Made by a program: the position numbers and the translations under genes
In this document: positions 18,703 to 26,837 of the stretch, one piece after another
How the letters are laid out: each line of letters begins with the position of its first letter
Position numbering within the stretch: position 1 is the first letter of the stretch
Source: Azospirillum endophyticum
GTDB lineage: Bacteria; Pseudomonadota; Alphaproteobacteria; Azospirillales; Azospirillaceae
NCBI RefSeq assembly: GCF_016595245.1
Contig: NZ_JAENHM010000044.1
Location: forward strand, 186,001-250,000
DNA: 64,000 bases
Direction of reading: 5' to 3'
The notes under the pieces: generated by a model
Database searches by the model: none
Seen by the model: the letters and a program-made list of their open reading frames with translations, nothing else
Told to the model about the DNA's origin: nothing

Positions 18703-18882
18703 TCCTGTTTTCCTCCCCAATGTCCGTCCGGCCGCGCCCCGGTTGCGGCACGCCGGTTCGGCGGAGGCTTGCCGCCCCGCCGGCCTTTGCGACTGGTCGC
18801 CCGACATCCGCATGCGTCCACGGCATTCGGTTTGTAGGGCACACCAACACTATGGCGCGGCGGGCCGGGAGGCGCAATAGAT

Positions 18883-18897
18883 AAATCACATTGATTT
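18883..18897. promoter_or_regulatory. Candidate ROK operator O1 (smo side)
   Basis: AAATCA-CAT-TGATTT is a perfect 6+3+6 palindrome in an AT-rich island. It lies about 180 nt before the binding-protein start. The same motif recurs before the regulator gene. Confidence 0.6.
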
Positions 18898-19112
18898 TAA
18901 TATTCGGTGCGGCGCAGCGTTGATGGCGCCCACGACGTCGGCGAAACCGCTGGTCCGGCGAACTGGCATTCTCGAACGGGCAGGGGGAAGAAGGCAGGGT
19001 TTAAGCCGTTTTCGCGGTATCGCTTGCCCCGTTCGGGCGCGGCTTGCTACGGTTGCGAAGCGTCGAAGATGACCGGCCCTTTGGCCAGGATGGTGACCGA
19101 GTCGCACTAATT

Positions 19113-19127
19113 AAATCACTTTGGTTT
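19113..19127. promoter_or_regulatory. Candidate ROK operator O2 (regulator side)
   Basis: AAATCA-CTT-TGGTTT matches O1 at 13 of 15 positions and keeps the palindrome with one mismatch. It lies about 60 nt before the regulator's ATG, which suggests autoregulation. Confidence 0.6.
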
Positions 19128-19187
19128 TGTTATATTGGTTGTTATACGGATTGTTGCGGGAATTCGAGGCGGGGAGGCGGCGGGAGG

Positions 19188-20393
19188 ATGCGGGGCGGCG
19201 ATACCACCGGGCTGCGCGCCTACAACGAGCGGCTGGTCATGCATGCGCTGCTGCAGACCGGCATGCTGTCCAAGGCGGAGATCGCGCGGGAGACTGGGCT
19301 CAGCGGGCAGGCGGCGTCGGTGATCGTCAACCGGCTGCTGGAAGACGGGCTGCTGGTCAAGCTGGACAAGGTGCGCGGGCAGGTCGGACAACCCTCCACT
19401 CCGATCGCGCCGAATCCGGACGGGGCCTATGCGCTGGGGGTGAAGATCGGTCGGCGCAGCGTCGAGGCGATCCTGATCAACCTGCTGGGGGAGGAGCTGG
19501 GGGCGAGCCGGGTGCGCTACGACGCGCCGCTGCCGGAGCCGACGATCGCCACCGCCATCACCCAGGCCGGGGGCCTGCTGGCGCATCTGTCGCCGGCGGC
19601 GCGGTCGCGGGTGGTCGGGCTGGGCGTCGCCATGCCGGACGAAATCCATGCCTGGTCGGCCGAACTGGGGCTGGCGCCGGGCGCGCTGGACGGCTGGCGC
19701 GACGCCGACATCGCCGGCGCCTTCGCGCGCGCGACCGGGTTGCCGGTGACGCTCTACAACGACGCGGCGGCGGCCTGTGCGGCGGAGATGATCGCCGGCC
19801 ATGCCATCACCAGCCGAAGCGCGCTCTACATCTATCTCGGCACTTTCATCGGCGGCGGGGTGGTGATCGACGGCCGCCTCTATCGCGGCGAGCAGGGCAA
19901 TGCCGGCGCCATCGGATCCATGCCGACCATGCCGGCCGGGCCGGGAGCTCCACCCGGGCAGCTGATCCACAGCGCCTCCGTCTTCCTGCTGGAGCGCGCG
20001 CTGGAGGCCGCCGGGATCGACCCGTCGGCGGCGCTGTCGGCCGCCCTGGCCGACGGCAGCGGCGAGAAGGCGGACGCCATCTTCGACGCCTGGGCCGACA
20101 CGGCGAGCGCCGAGCTATCGCGCGCCGTCGTCTCCGCGCTGAGCGTCATCGATTTCCAGGAGGTGGTGGTCGACGGCTTCCTGCCGCCGTCCTGGCGCGA
20201 CCGCTTTACCCAAAGGCTGTCGGAAGCGGTGGAACGCTTCAACCGGTCGGGCCTGAAGACGGCGCCGGTGATGGCGGGGTCGATCGGCCCGATGGCCCGC
20301 GTGCTGGGGGCGGCAATGCTGCCGCTGAAGGCGCGCTTCTCGCCCGATACCGACCTGTTGATCCGGTCGGGCATGGCGCGGGATCTGGTCTGA
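19188..20393 (+). CDS. ROK-family transcriptional regulator of the polyol operon
   Basis: The product has 401 residues. A winged helix-turn-helix at the N-terminus (LSKAEIARETGLSGQAASVI, about residues 26-45) is followed by a sugar-kinase-like ROK domain with VVGLGVAMPDE and YIYLGTFIGGGVVIDG. The Zn-binding Cys cluster typical of many ROK proteins is not present. GGGAGG lies directly before the ATG at 19188. It is divergent from the sorbitol/mannitol operon and shares a palindrome with it, so it is probably its repressor with a polyol or fructose as inducer (inference). Confidence 0.85.
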   Translation: MRGGDTTGLRAYNERLVMHALLQTGMLSKAEIARETGLSGQAASVIVNRLLEDGLLVKLDKVRGQVGQPSTPIAPNPDGAYALGVKIGRRSVEAILINLLGEELGASRVRYDAPLPEPTIATAITQAGGLLAHLSPAARSRVVGLGVAMPDEIHAWSAELGLAPGALDGWRDADIAGAFARATGLPVTLYNDAAAACAAEMIAGHAITSRSALYIYLGTFIGGGVVIDGRLYRGEQGNAGAIGSMPTMPAGPGAPPGQLIHSASVFLLERALEAAGIDPSAALSAALADGSGEKADAIFDAWADTASAELSRAVVSALSVIDFQEVVVDGFLPPSWRDRFTQRLSEAVERFNRSGLKTAPVMAGSIGPMARVLGAAMLPLKARFSPDTDLLIRSGMARDLV

Positions 20394-20431
20394 TACCAGC
20401 GGTCTCCCTCGATGACCGCCGGCATGACGGC

Positions 20432-21964
20432 TCAGATCACGATCCCCGCCAGAGCGGGACTCTGGTCGAGGGCGTCGGCTAGGGTTTCCAGCATGCGGCG
20501 GCAGTCGGGGCGGCCGACCGGGGCGCCCAGGCAGATGCGCAGGGCCTCCGGTGCCGTTCCGCCGGTCAGGAAGACGTCGCTGACGGCGGCGGCGATGCCG
20601 TGGCCGCGCAGATGGGCGGCGAATTCCCCGCGCGTCCAGCCCGGCGGCAGGCTGAGCCACAGATGGAAGCCTTCCGCATGCGCGGCCATCGATGCATGGG
20701 GAAGGACCTCGCGCGCCATGCGCTGGCGGACCGACGCCTCGGCGCGGATGGCGGCGAGCAGCGCGTCGGCGGTGCCGTCGGCGATCCATTGGGTGGCGAC
20801 GGCGGCGGGAATCGGCGGCGTGCCGAGGATGGTCGCCCGCTGGGCGGCGGCCAGGCGGGCCGCCTGCCGCGCGTCCGGGGCGGCGACATAGGCGATGCGC
20901 AGGCCCGGTGCCACGCATTTCGCGAGGCCCACGACATGGAAGGTCACGTCGGGCGCCACCGCGGCGATCGGCGGCGGGGCGTCCTGCGGCAGCACGCCGT
21001 AGATGTCATCCTCGACGATCGGGAGATTGTGGCTGCGGGCGATGGCGGCGATGGCGGCGCGCCGCTCCGCCGGCAGGGTCGCCGTCGTCGGGTTGTGCAG
21101 GGTGGGGGTGCAGTAGAGCAGCTTCGGGGCATGGGCCGCGACGGCGGCACGCAGGGCGTCGGGATCGAGGCCGTCGCCGTCCATCGCCACCCCGACCACC
21201 CGCAGGCCGAGCTGCCGCGCGATCGCCTTGAAGCCGGGATAGGTCAGCTCCTCCGTGCAGACGGTGTCGCCGGGGCGGGTGTGCATGCACAGCAAGGCGA
21301 GCAGGGCGCTCTGCGTGCCGGGACAGACGACGATCCGCCCTGCGGCGTCGCCTGCACGGAGGTCGGGCAGCCGCCTGCCCAGCCAGCGCGCGCCGGCCGC
21401 GAGGTCCTCCTCCCCGGTCTGGAGACCGGCGCCGGCCTCCTGGTAGCGCAGCAGGGCCTGGGGATCGAGCCGCTCCATCGCCTGGGCCAGCCCTCGGCTC
21501 ACGCGGTCCAGCAGCTCCGGTGAATCGGGCAGCGGCGGCTGGTTCATGGTCATGTCGATGATCGCGGCCGGAGCGGCGGCCACGCGCCGGGGCGAGGCGT
21601 TCTGCGCCGGGACGTCATTCGCCGCAACGGACTGCGCACGGACGAAGGTGCCCTGACCGACACGGGCGTCGAGCAAGCCGCGGCGGCGGGCTTCGCTGTA
21701 GGAGCGGCTGACCGTGGTCAGGTCCACCCCCAGCCGGTCGGCCAGGACACGTTGCGGCGGTAGCCTTTGACCCGCCGACAGCCGGCCGCTGGCGATGTCG
21801 TCGGCAAGGGCGTCGGCGATGGCGAGATAGACCGGCTTGGCCCGCCCGGTCAGATCGGGTTGCCAGATGCCAGTGTCCGACTGTCCGGCGTTTTCCAGGT
21901 TATCGGATTGCATGGATGGTCTGGCCGTTCCCTTACCCGCATGCTGCGGCACCGTCGGTATCAT
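20432..21964 (-). CDS. MocR-type GntR/aminotransferase regulator
   Basis: The product has about 510 residues. A GntR winged helix (LPPQRVLADRLGVDLTTVSR, around residues 70-90) is joined to a fold-type I aminotransferase domain. The PLP lysine sits in VVGLAKCVAPGLRIAY and the cofactor Asp region in PIVEDDIYGVLP. Such proteins are PLP-dependent regulators, usually of vitamin B6, GABA or amino acid metabolism; the target is unknown. AAGGG lies 8 nt before the ATG at 21964; a later ATG at 21913 is an alternative. It follows the ccoG gene by 79 nt on the same strand. Confidence 0.82.
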   Translation of the reverse strand: MIPTVPQHAGKGTARPSMQSDNLENAGQSDTGIWQPDLTGRAKPVYLAIADALADDIASGRLSAGQRLPPQRVLADRLGVDLTTVSRSYSEARRRGLLDARVGQGTFVRAQSVAANDVPAQNASPRRVAAAPAAIIDMTMNQPPLPDSPELLDRVSRGLAQAMERLDPQALLRYQEAGAGLQTGEEDLAAGARWLGRRLPDLRAGDAAGRIVVCPGTQSALLALLCMHTRPGDTVCTEELTYPGFKAIARQLGLRVVGVAMDGDGLDPDALRAAVAAHAPKLLYCTPTLHNPTTATLPAERRAAIAAIARSHNLPIVEDDIYGVLPQDAPPPIAAVAPDVTFHVVGLAKCVAPGLRIAYVAAPDARQAARLAAAQRATILGTPPIPAAVATQWIADGTADALLAAIRAEASVRQRMAREVLPHASMAAHAEGFHLWLSLPPGWTRGEFAAHLRGHGIAAAVSDVFLTGGTAPEALRICLGAPVGRPDCRRMLETLADALDQSPALAGIVI

Positions 21965-22043
21965 ATGCGCTTTCCCTTGTCGGTGCCGCAAGGTTCCGAT
22001 AATCCCCAACCTGGGGCGAAGGCGATCCACGCCGCGTGATCGA

Positions 22044-23537
22044 TCACGGGGCGAGGAAGACGCTGTCATGCCGGGCCGGCTGGCCGGCTCCGCCTTCGGG
22101 CGTCAGCGTGACGGTCAGCGGCGTGGACGGGGCCGACAGGGCCGCCTGCGGCACGCGGACCTGGATGCGGTAGGTCTCCACCGCGTTGGCACGGGCCGAC
22201 AGCGACAGCTCGCCGGTTTCCGTGCCGTCGCTCGACAGGCTGAGGCTGGCCTGCGGCAGGCCGGACAGGGTGAGGCGATAGTGACGCTCCACCAGCGACA
22301 TGTTGGAGATCTTGATGGTGTAGGCGTTCTGGATGCGGCCGTCGTTGAGCGTCACGAACAGCGGCGCCCGGTCGCGCAGCACGGAGACGTCGTTGCTGGA
22401 CTTCATCGCCAGCGCGATGGCCATCACCCCGACGACGACGACCAGCATCAGGCCGTAGACGATGGTGCGCGGCCGGATCAGGCGGTAGCGGGGCGGCGGC
22501 GTGCCGGTCGCCTTCGCCGCCTGGGCGGTCAGGGTGTCGAAGCGGATCAGGTCGCCCGGCCGGCCGATCCGCACCATCACGTCGTTGCAGGCGTCGACGC
22601 ACAGGCCGCAGCCGATGCATTCCATTTGGATGCCGTCGCGGATGTCGATGCCGGTCGGGCAGACCTGGACGCATTGGCCGCAGTCGATGCAGTCGCCGAA
22701 GCCCTTGTGGGTCCGGGTGTCCCAGCCTTCGCTCTTGCGCAGCGGCGCGCGCCCTTCGCCGCGCCAGTCCTGGTAGGTGACGACCACGCTGTCCTCGTCC
22801 AGCATGGCGGCCTGGATGCGCGGCCAGGGGCAGACGTAGAAGCACATCTGTTCGCGCATGAAGCCGGCCATCGCATAGGTGCAGCCGGCGATGAACAGGA
22901 CGGACCCGGCGGCAAGCGCCGAAGCGTCGAAACGCAGCAGATCGAGGGCCAGGGTCGGCGCGTCGGTCAGATAGGCGATGCCGAAGAAGCCGGTGACGGC
23001 GGAGATCGCCAGCCACGCCGCATGCTTGACCGTCTTCTTCGCCAGCCATGCCGCGGTCCACGGGTGCTTGTCCAGCCGGATGCGGTCGCCGCGATCGCCC
23101 TCCACCCGCCGCTCCACCCAGACGAACAGGTCGGTCCATACGGTCTGCGGACAGGTGAAGCCGCACCAGACCCGCCCGCCGAGTGCCGTCGCCAGGAACA
23201 GGCCGATGGCGGCGATGATCATCACGCCGGTGACGTAATAGACATGCTGGGGCCACAGCTGCAGCGCGAAGATGTAGAAGCGCTGGCCGTCCAGGTCGAA
23301 CAGCACCGCCTGGTCCGGTTGCCCCGGCCCGCGGTCCCAGCGCAGCCAGGGCAGGATGGCGAACAGCGCCAGCAGGACCACGCCCAGCACCGACTTCAGG
23401 CGCCGGTATCGCCCCCGCACCGCCTTGGGATGGATCTTGCGGTGGGACGCATAGGCCGGCGGCGGATCCGGGTTGGCAGCCGCATGGTCGGGGCGTCGGG
23501 TGATGGTCGGGGCGTCGCTGGGCGCATCGCTGGGCAT
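22044..23537 (-). CDS. ccoG: Cytochrome c oxidase accessory protein CcoG/FixG
   Basis: The product has 497 residues with about five membrane helices and two 4Fe-4S motifs, CIDCGQCVQVCPTG and CIGCGLCVDAC (about residues 286-325). An additional GRVWCGFTCPQTVW sits in the membrane region, and a C-terminal Ig-like FixG domain follows. It acts in copper handling for assembly of cbb3-type oxidase. In most genomes it sits beside ccoNOPQ and ccoHIS; none of those is in this window. AGGTGA precedes the ATG at 23537. Confidence 0.93.
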   Translation of the reverse strand: MPSDAPSDAPTITRRPDHAAANPDPPPAYASHRKIHPKAVRGRYRRLKSVLGVVLLALFAILPWLRWDRGPGQPDQAVLFDLDGQRFYIFALQLWPQHVYYVTGVMIIAAIGLFLATALGGRVWCGFTCPQTVWTDLFVWVERRVEGDRGDRIRLDKHPWTAAWLAKKTVKHAAWLAISAVTGFFGIAYLTDAPTLALDLLRFDASALAAGSVLFIAGCTYAMAGFMREQMCFYVCPWPRIQAAMLDEDSVVVTYQDWRGEGRAPLRKSEGWDTRTHKGFGDCIDCGQCVQVCPTGIDIRDGIQMECIGCGLCVDACNDVMVRIGRPGDLIRFDTLTAQAAKATGTPPPRYRLIRPRTIVYGLMLVVVVGVMAIALAMKSSNDVSVLRDRAPLFVTLNDGRIQNAYTIKISNMSLVERHYRLTLSGLPQASLSLSSDGTETGELSLSARANAVETYRIQVRVPQAALSAPSTPLTVTLTPEGGAGQPARHDSVFLAP

Positions 23538-23859
23538 GGCTCACCTGGCACGAAGAAGCCGTCCGGCCGCTCGCTCGCCGCCCGGCAGGCGTATGGAGCG
23601 ACGGCGATCCGGCGATGCCGCTTGTATGGATAAGTAACGCCCGTGCATCAAGTGTATTGTATGGAAATATGTCCGGAATCCGCCCGGTGCGGCGGTTTGC
23701 CGCATTCAATGTACGGATTTCTAAAGAAGAAATTCCCTACAATATCGGAAATGGCGCCGGGCCGGCTCATTGCACGTATCCCGTTGCCCCGCTCCTATTG
23801 TCGCGCGCGAATCCTGGCGCACATTGTCGTCGAGCGGAGAAAAGCATGCGACGGGCGTC
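23538..23859. other. Intergenic region, divergent promoters
   Basis: These 322 nt separate the leftward ccoG from the rightward DUF1289 gene, and 23620-23760 is AT-rich for this genome. I looked for an FNR box (TTGAT-N4-ATCAA), expected for a fixG-type gene, and found only poor matches. No gene or RNA structure is supported. Confidence 0.5.
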
Positions 23860-24216
23860 ATGAGCGAAAACCCTGTGGGAGCCATATCGAAGAAGGACAC
23901 CCGCAATCCCTGCATCGGCCTCTGCCGGTTCGGCGGAAACGGCGCCTGCCTGGGCTGCCACCGCAGCAAAGCGGAGGTCAAGGGATGGAAGCGGCTGGGC
24001 GATGCGGCGAAGGCGGCGATAAACCGAAGGATCGCGCAGGGACTCCAAGCCGAATCGGCCGAAGCGAAGGCGCCGCGCAAACGCCTGCGCAAGCTGGACA
24101 GGAAGATCGGCAAGCTGGAATCGAAACTCGCCACCTTGCGGGCCGAGCGCGAGCGCGAGCGCTTGGCGGGAGCCGGCTCCGAACCCGGCCGGCAGCCGCC
24201 CGAAAGCTCTAGGTAG
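23860..24216 (+). CDS. DUF1289 family protein with C-terminal coiled coil
   Basis: The product has 118 residues. NPCIGLCRFGGNGACLGCHR (about residues 16-35) is the four-cysteine DUF1289 motif, which may bind a metal; WKRL follows. The last third, from about residue 65, is a highly charged, heptad-like helix (LRKLDRKIGKLESKLATLRA) absent from short DUF1289 proteins. The ATG at 23860 is chosen because it starts just before the domain; no strong ribosome site is seen. The function of this family is not established. Confidence 0.7.
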   Translation: MSENPVGAISKKDTRNPCIGLCRFGGNGACLGCHRSKAEVKGWKRLGDAAKAAINRRIAQGLQAESAEAKAPRKRLRKLDRKIGKLESKLATLRAERERERLAGAGSEPGRQPPESSR

Positions 24217-24305
24217 CATTCGGCCGTTCCGCCTAGCGTGAAGCCGGAGCCTGGGCTGCTATAAAGCTCGTTCGTCCGGACACTGAACAGAGCAAGCCAG
24301 CCCCA

Positions 24306-26258
24306 ATGCCATGGCCAGACACCCGTCGGGAAAGCCGGTGCCGCAGGCCTGAGAATGACGTCGGTTCGGTCCGCAGGCTGGCGGCCGCCCTGTCGTTGTC
24401 GCTGATGCTGCTCCCGAACGGGGCACCGGCCCAGACGGTCGAGGATCTGTCGACCCTGTCGATCGAGGAGCTGGGATCGGTCAAGGTCACCTCGATCTCC
24501 AGACGGCCGGAGCCGCTGAGCGATGCGGCCGCGTCGGTCTATGTCATCACGGCGGAGGACATCCGGCGGTCCGGCGCCACCAGCCTGCCCGAGGCGCTGC
24601 GGCTGGCGCCGAACCTGGAGGTGGCGCGGCTGAACACCGCCGCCTACACCGTCACCGCCCGCGGCTTCAACTCGCCGGAATCCGCCAACAAGCTGCAGGT
24701 GATGGTCGACGGCCGCAGCGTCTATTCGCCGGTCGCCTCCACCGTCTTCTGGGAGGCGGTGAATGTCCCGCTTTCGGAAATCGAGCGGATCGAGGTGGTC
24801 AGCGGTCCGGGCGGCACGCTGTGGGGAGCCAACGCGGTCAACGGCGTCGTCAACGTCATCACCAAGTCCGCCGGCGACGGCCTGGGCCCCGAGTCCAGGG
24901 GTGGCTTCGCCGAACTCGGCACTGGCTCCGGCGAGCGCAACGGCACGCTGCGCTATGGGGCGAGGATGGGGGAGATGGCCCTGCGCGGTTACCTGACCGG
25001 CTTCGACCGGCGCAGCAGCCACGCGGTGACGCCGGGCGACGCCTCCACCGACGGCTTCGACGGGGCACAGGCCGGATTCCGGCTGGATGGAACGGCCGGC
25101 GGCGGGGTGGCATCCTATACCCTGCAGGGCGACCTCTACCGCAACCATACGGAATGGCTCGACACCACCCTGCATGGTGGGAATCTGCTGGGGCGCTGGA
25201 CCCACAGGCTGGGCGACGGGTCGTCGGTGCAGGTGCAGGCCTATTACGACCAGCAGAACCGCGACTACCAGGTCGCGACCGACCGGCTGCAGACCGTCGA
25301 CGTCCAGGCCCAGCACAATGTGGCGCTCGGCACGCGGCACCAGCTGGTCTGGGGCGCGCAGTACCGGGCGTGGCAGTCGACCTTCCGTTCGCGGGTCGCC
25401 TTCGGCTTCCCGGAGGATGAGGCGACCATCTCGCTGGGCAGCCTGTTTGCCCAGGACGAGATGACGCTGGCGCCGCGCCTGAAGCTGACGGTCGGCATGA
25501 AGGCGGAATACAACAGCTATTCCGGCTTCGACATCCTGCCCAACCTGCGGCTCGCCTGGCGGCTGTCGGACGCGCATCTGCTGTGGACGGCGGTCAGCCG
25601 GTCGGTCCGCACGCCGTCGCGCGTCGATCGCGAGCTGTCGGGGGCGGGCATCCTGGCGCCTTCTCCCGATTTTCGGTCGGAACGGCTGACCGCCTACGAA
25701 GTCGGCTATCGCGGCCAGCCGGCCGCGAACAGCCAGGTGGCGCTGTCGGCCTTCTACAACGTCTATGACGACCTGCGCACCACCAGCCTGACGAATGGCG
25801 GCCTGCCGGTCATGCTGCGCAACGATATGGAAGGAAGCACCTATGGCCTCGAAGGCTGGGGCAGCTACGGACTGACCAGCTGGTGGACCCTGCATGCCGG
25901 GGCCAACTGGATGCACAAGAATTTGCGGCTGAAGCCGGGGGCGACCGACCTGTCCGGTTTCCAGGCCGCCGGGCAGGATCCGGCCTATCAGGTGCAACTG
26001 CGGTCGCGGATGAACCTGACGCCGGAGGTGGAGTTCGACGCCACGCTGCGTCGGGTCGGCCGGGTCGCGGTGTCGGGCGTTCCGGCCTATACCGAGGCCG
26101 ATCTGCATCTGGGCTGGCACGTCACCCCGTCCCTGGAGCTGTCGCTGTTCGGCCAGAACTTGCTGCATGCCCGGCATCTCGAGGCCTATGATCCGTCCAA
26201 CAACGCGCCGCGCGCCATCGGGCGGAGCGTCTATACCCGCCTGCGGGTGGGGTTCTGA
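24306..26258 (+). CDS. TonB-dependent outer-membrane receptor
   Basis: The product has 650 residues. A signal peptide (hydrophobic LAAALSLSLMLLPNGAPAQ) is preceded by a longish 20-residue basic N-terminus. Then come the plug (VYVITAEDIRRSGATSLPEAL, ARGFNSPESANKLQVMVDGR, LWGANAVNGVVNVIT) and a beta-barrel ending in the C-terminal Phe needed for Bam recognition. It imports an unknown ligand across the outer membrane. The next gene starts 2 nt after its stop, so it is co-transcribed with the YfiR-like and kinase genes. Confidence 0.88.
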   Translation: MPWPDTRRESRCRRPENDVGSVRRLAAALSLSLMLLPNGAPAQTVEDLSTLSIEELGSVKVTSISRRPEPLSDAAASVYVITAEDIRRSGATSLPEALRLAPNLEVARLNTAAYTVTARGFNSPESANKLQVMVDGRSVYSPVASTVFWEAVNVPLSEIERIEVVSGPGGTLWGANAVNGVVNVITKSAGDGLGPESRGGFAELGTGSGERNGTLRYGARMGEMALRGYLTGFDRRSSHAVTPGDASTDGFDGAQAGFRLDGTAGGGVASYTLQGDLYRNHTEWLDTTLHGGNLLGRWTHRLGDGSSVQVQAYYDQQNRDYQVATDRLQTVDVQAQHNVALGTRHQLVWGAQYRAWQSTFRSRVAFGFPEDEATISLGSLFAQDEMTLAPRLKLTVGMKAEYNSYSGFDILPNLRLAWRLSDAHLLWTAVSRSVRTPSRVDRELSGAGILAPSPDFRSERLTAYEVGYRGQPAANSQVALSAFYNVYDDLRTTSLTNGGLPVMLRNDMEGSTYGLEGWGSYGLTSWWTLHAGANWMHKNLRLKPGATDLSGFQAAGQDPAYQVQLRSRMNLTPEVEFDATLRRVGRVAVSGVPAYTEADLHLGWHVTPSLELSLFGQNLLHARHLEAYDPSNNAPRAIGRSVYTRLRVGF

Positions 26259-26260
26259 GC

Positions 26261-26788
26261 ATGGGGAACCGGCGTTTCCCCAATCGCTGCGTTTTCGCCC
26301 TGGCCCTGCTGCTGGCCGGTGGGCCGCCGTCCCTCGCCACGGCGGCGGAGCCGCTGGAGGCGGCGGTGAAGGCGACCTTCCTTTACAAGTTCATCGCCTT
26401 CGTCTCCTGGCCGCAATCCGCCTTCGCCACGGCCGAAGTCCCTTTCCGGATCTGCGTGGCCGGGCCGGATCCCTTCGGCGACCTGCTGGACCGCGCCGTC
26501 GCCGGGCAGAGCGCCGGCGGCCGCCCCATCGAACTGTGGCGCCGCCCGAGGTTCGACCGCGGATCGGGCTGCCATCTGCTCTACGGCAGCGGAAGCCAGG
26601 ACGGGCTGCGCGGCGAGCCGGTTCTGACGATCAGCGATGCCGATGCGCCGGGCGGCCCGATGGCCGGAGCCGTCGTCACCTTCGTGCTGCAGGACGACCG
26701 GGTCCGCTTCGTCATCGATGCGGCAGCGGCCCAGGACAACCGTCTGAGCGTCAGTTCAAAGCTGATGAGCCTGGCGGTCCGGCAATGA
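26261..26788 (+). CDS. YfiR-like periplasmic protein (DUF4154)
   Basis: The product has 175 residues. A signal peptide is followed by VKATFLYKFIAFVSWPQSAF, the hallmark of YfiR/DUF4154 proteins, and by the C-terminal region KLMSLAVRQ. YfiR of Pseudomonas is a periplasmic inhibitor of a diguanylate cyclase. In TonB-receptor loci relatives probably sense periplasmic conditions for the adjacent kinase. Two cysteines flank the centre (FRICVAG, SGCHLLYG), fitting the disulphides known in YfiR. The start is close-coupled to the receptor stop. Confidence 0.85.
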   Translation: MGNRRFPNRCVFALALLLAGGPPSLATAAEPLEAAVKATFLYKFIAFVSWPQSAFATAEVPFRICVAGPDPFGDLLDRAVAGQSAGGRPIELWRRPRFDRGSGCHLLYGSGSQDGLRGEPVLTISDADAPGGPMAGAVVTFVLQDDRVRFVIDAAAAQDNRLSVSSKLMSLAVRQ

Positions 26789-26837
26789 GACAGCCGACGA
26801 TCGGAAAGCCGGCAACGAGAAAGCGGGAGGGCGGGGC

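Larger units (their letters stand above)
18703..19187. promoter_or_regulatory. Divergent promoter region, smo operon / ROK regulator
   Basis: This 485-nt region separates the leftward polyol operon from the rightward ROK regulator gene. The two AT-rich patches (about 18878-18905 and 19105-19145) each hold a copy of the same palindrome. No coding sequence with a recognisable domain is seen between them. Promoters for both directions must lie here. Confidence 0.65.

Noticed and set aside
23620..23780. FNR/FixK box before ccoG
   Set aside because: Only partial matches to TTGAT-N4-ATCAA exist, with wrong spacing.
24217..24305. Riboswitch before the TonB receptor gene (cobalamin type considered)
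   Set aside because: The 89-nt gap is too short and lacks the B12-box pattern.
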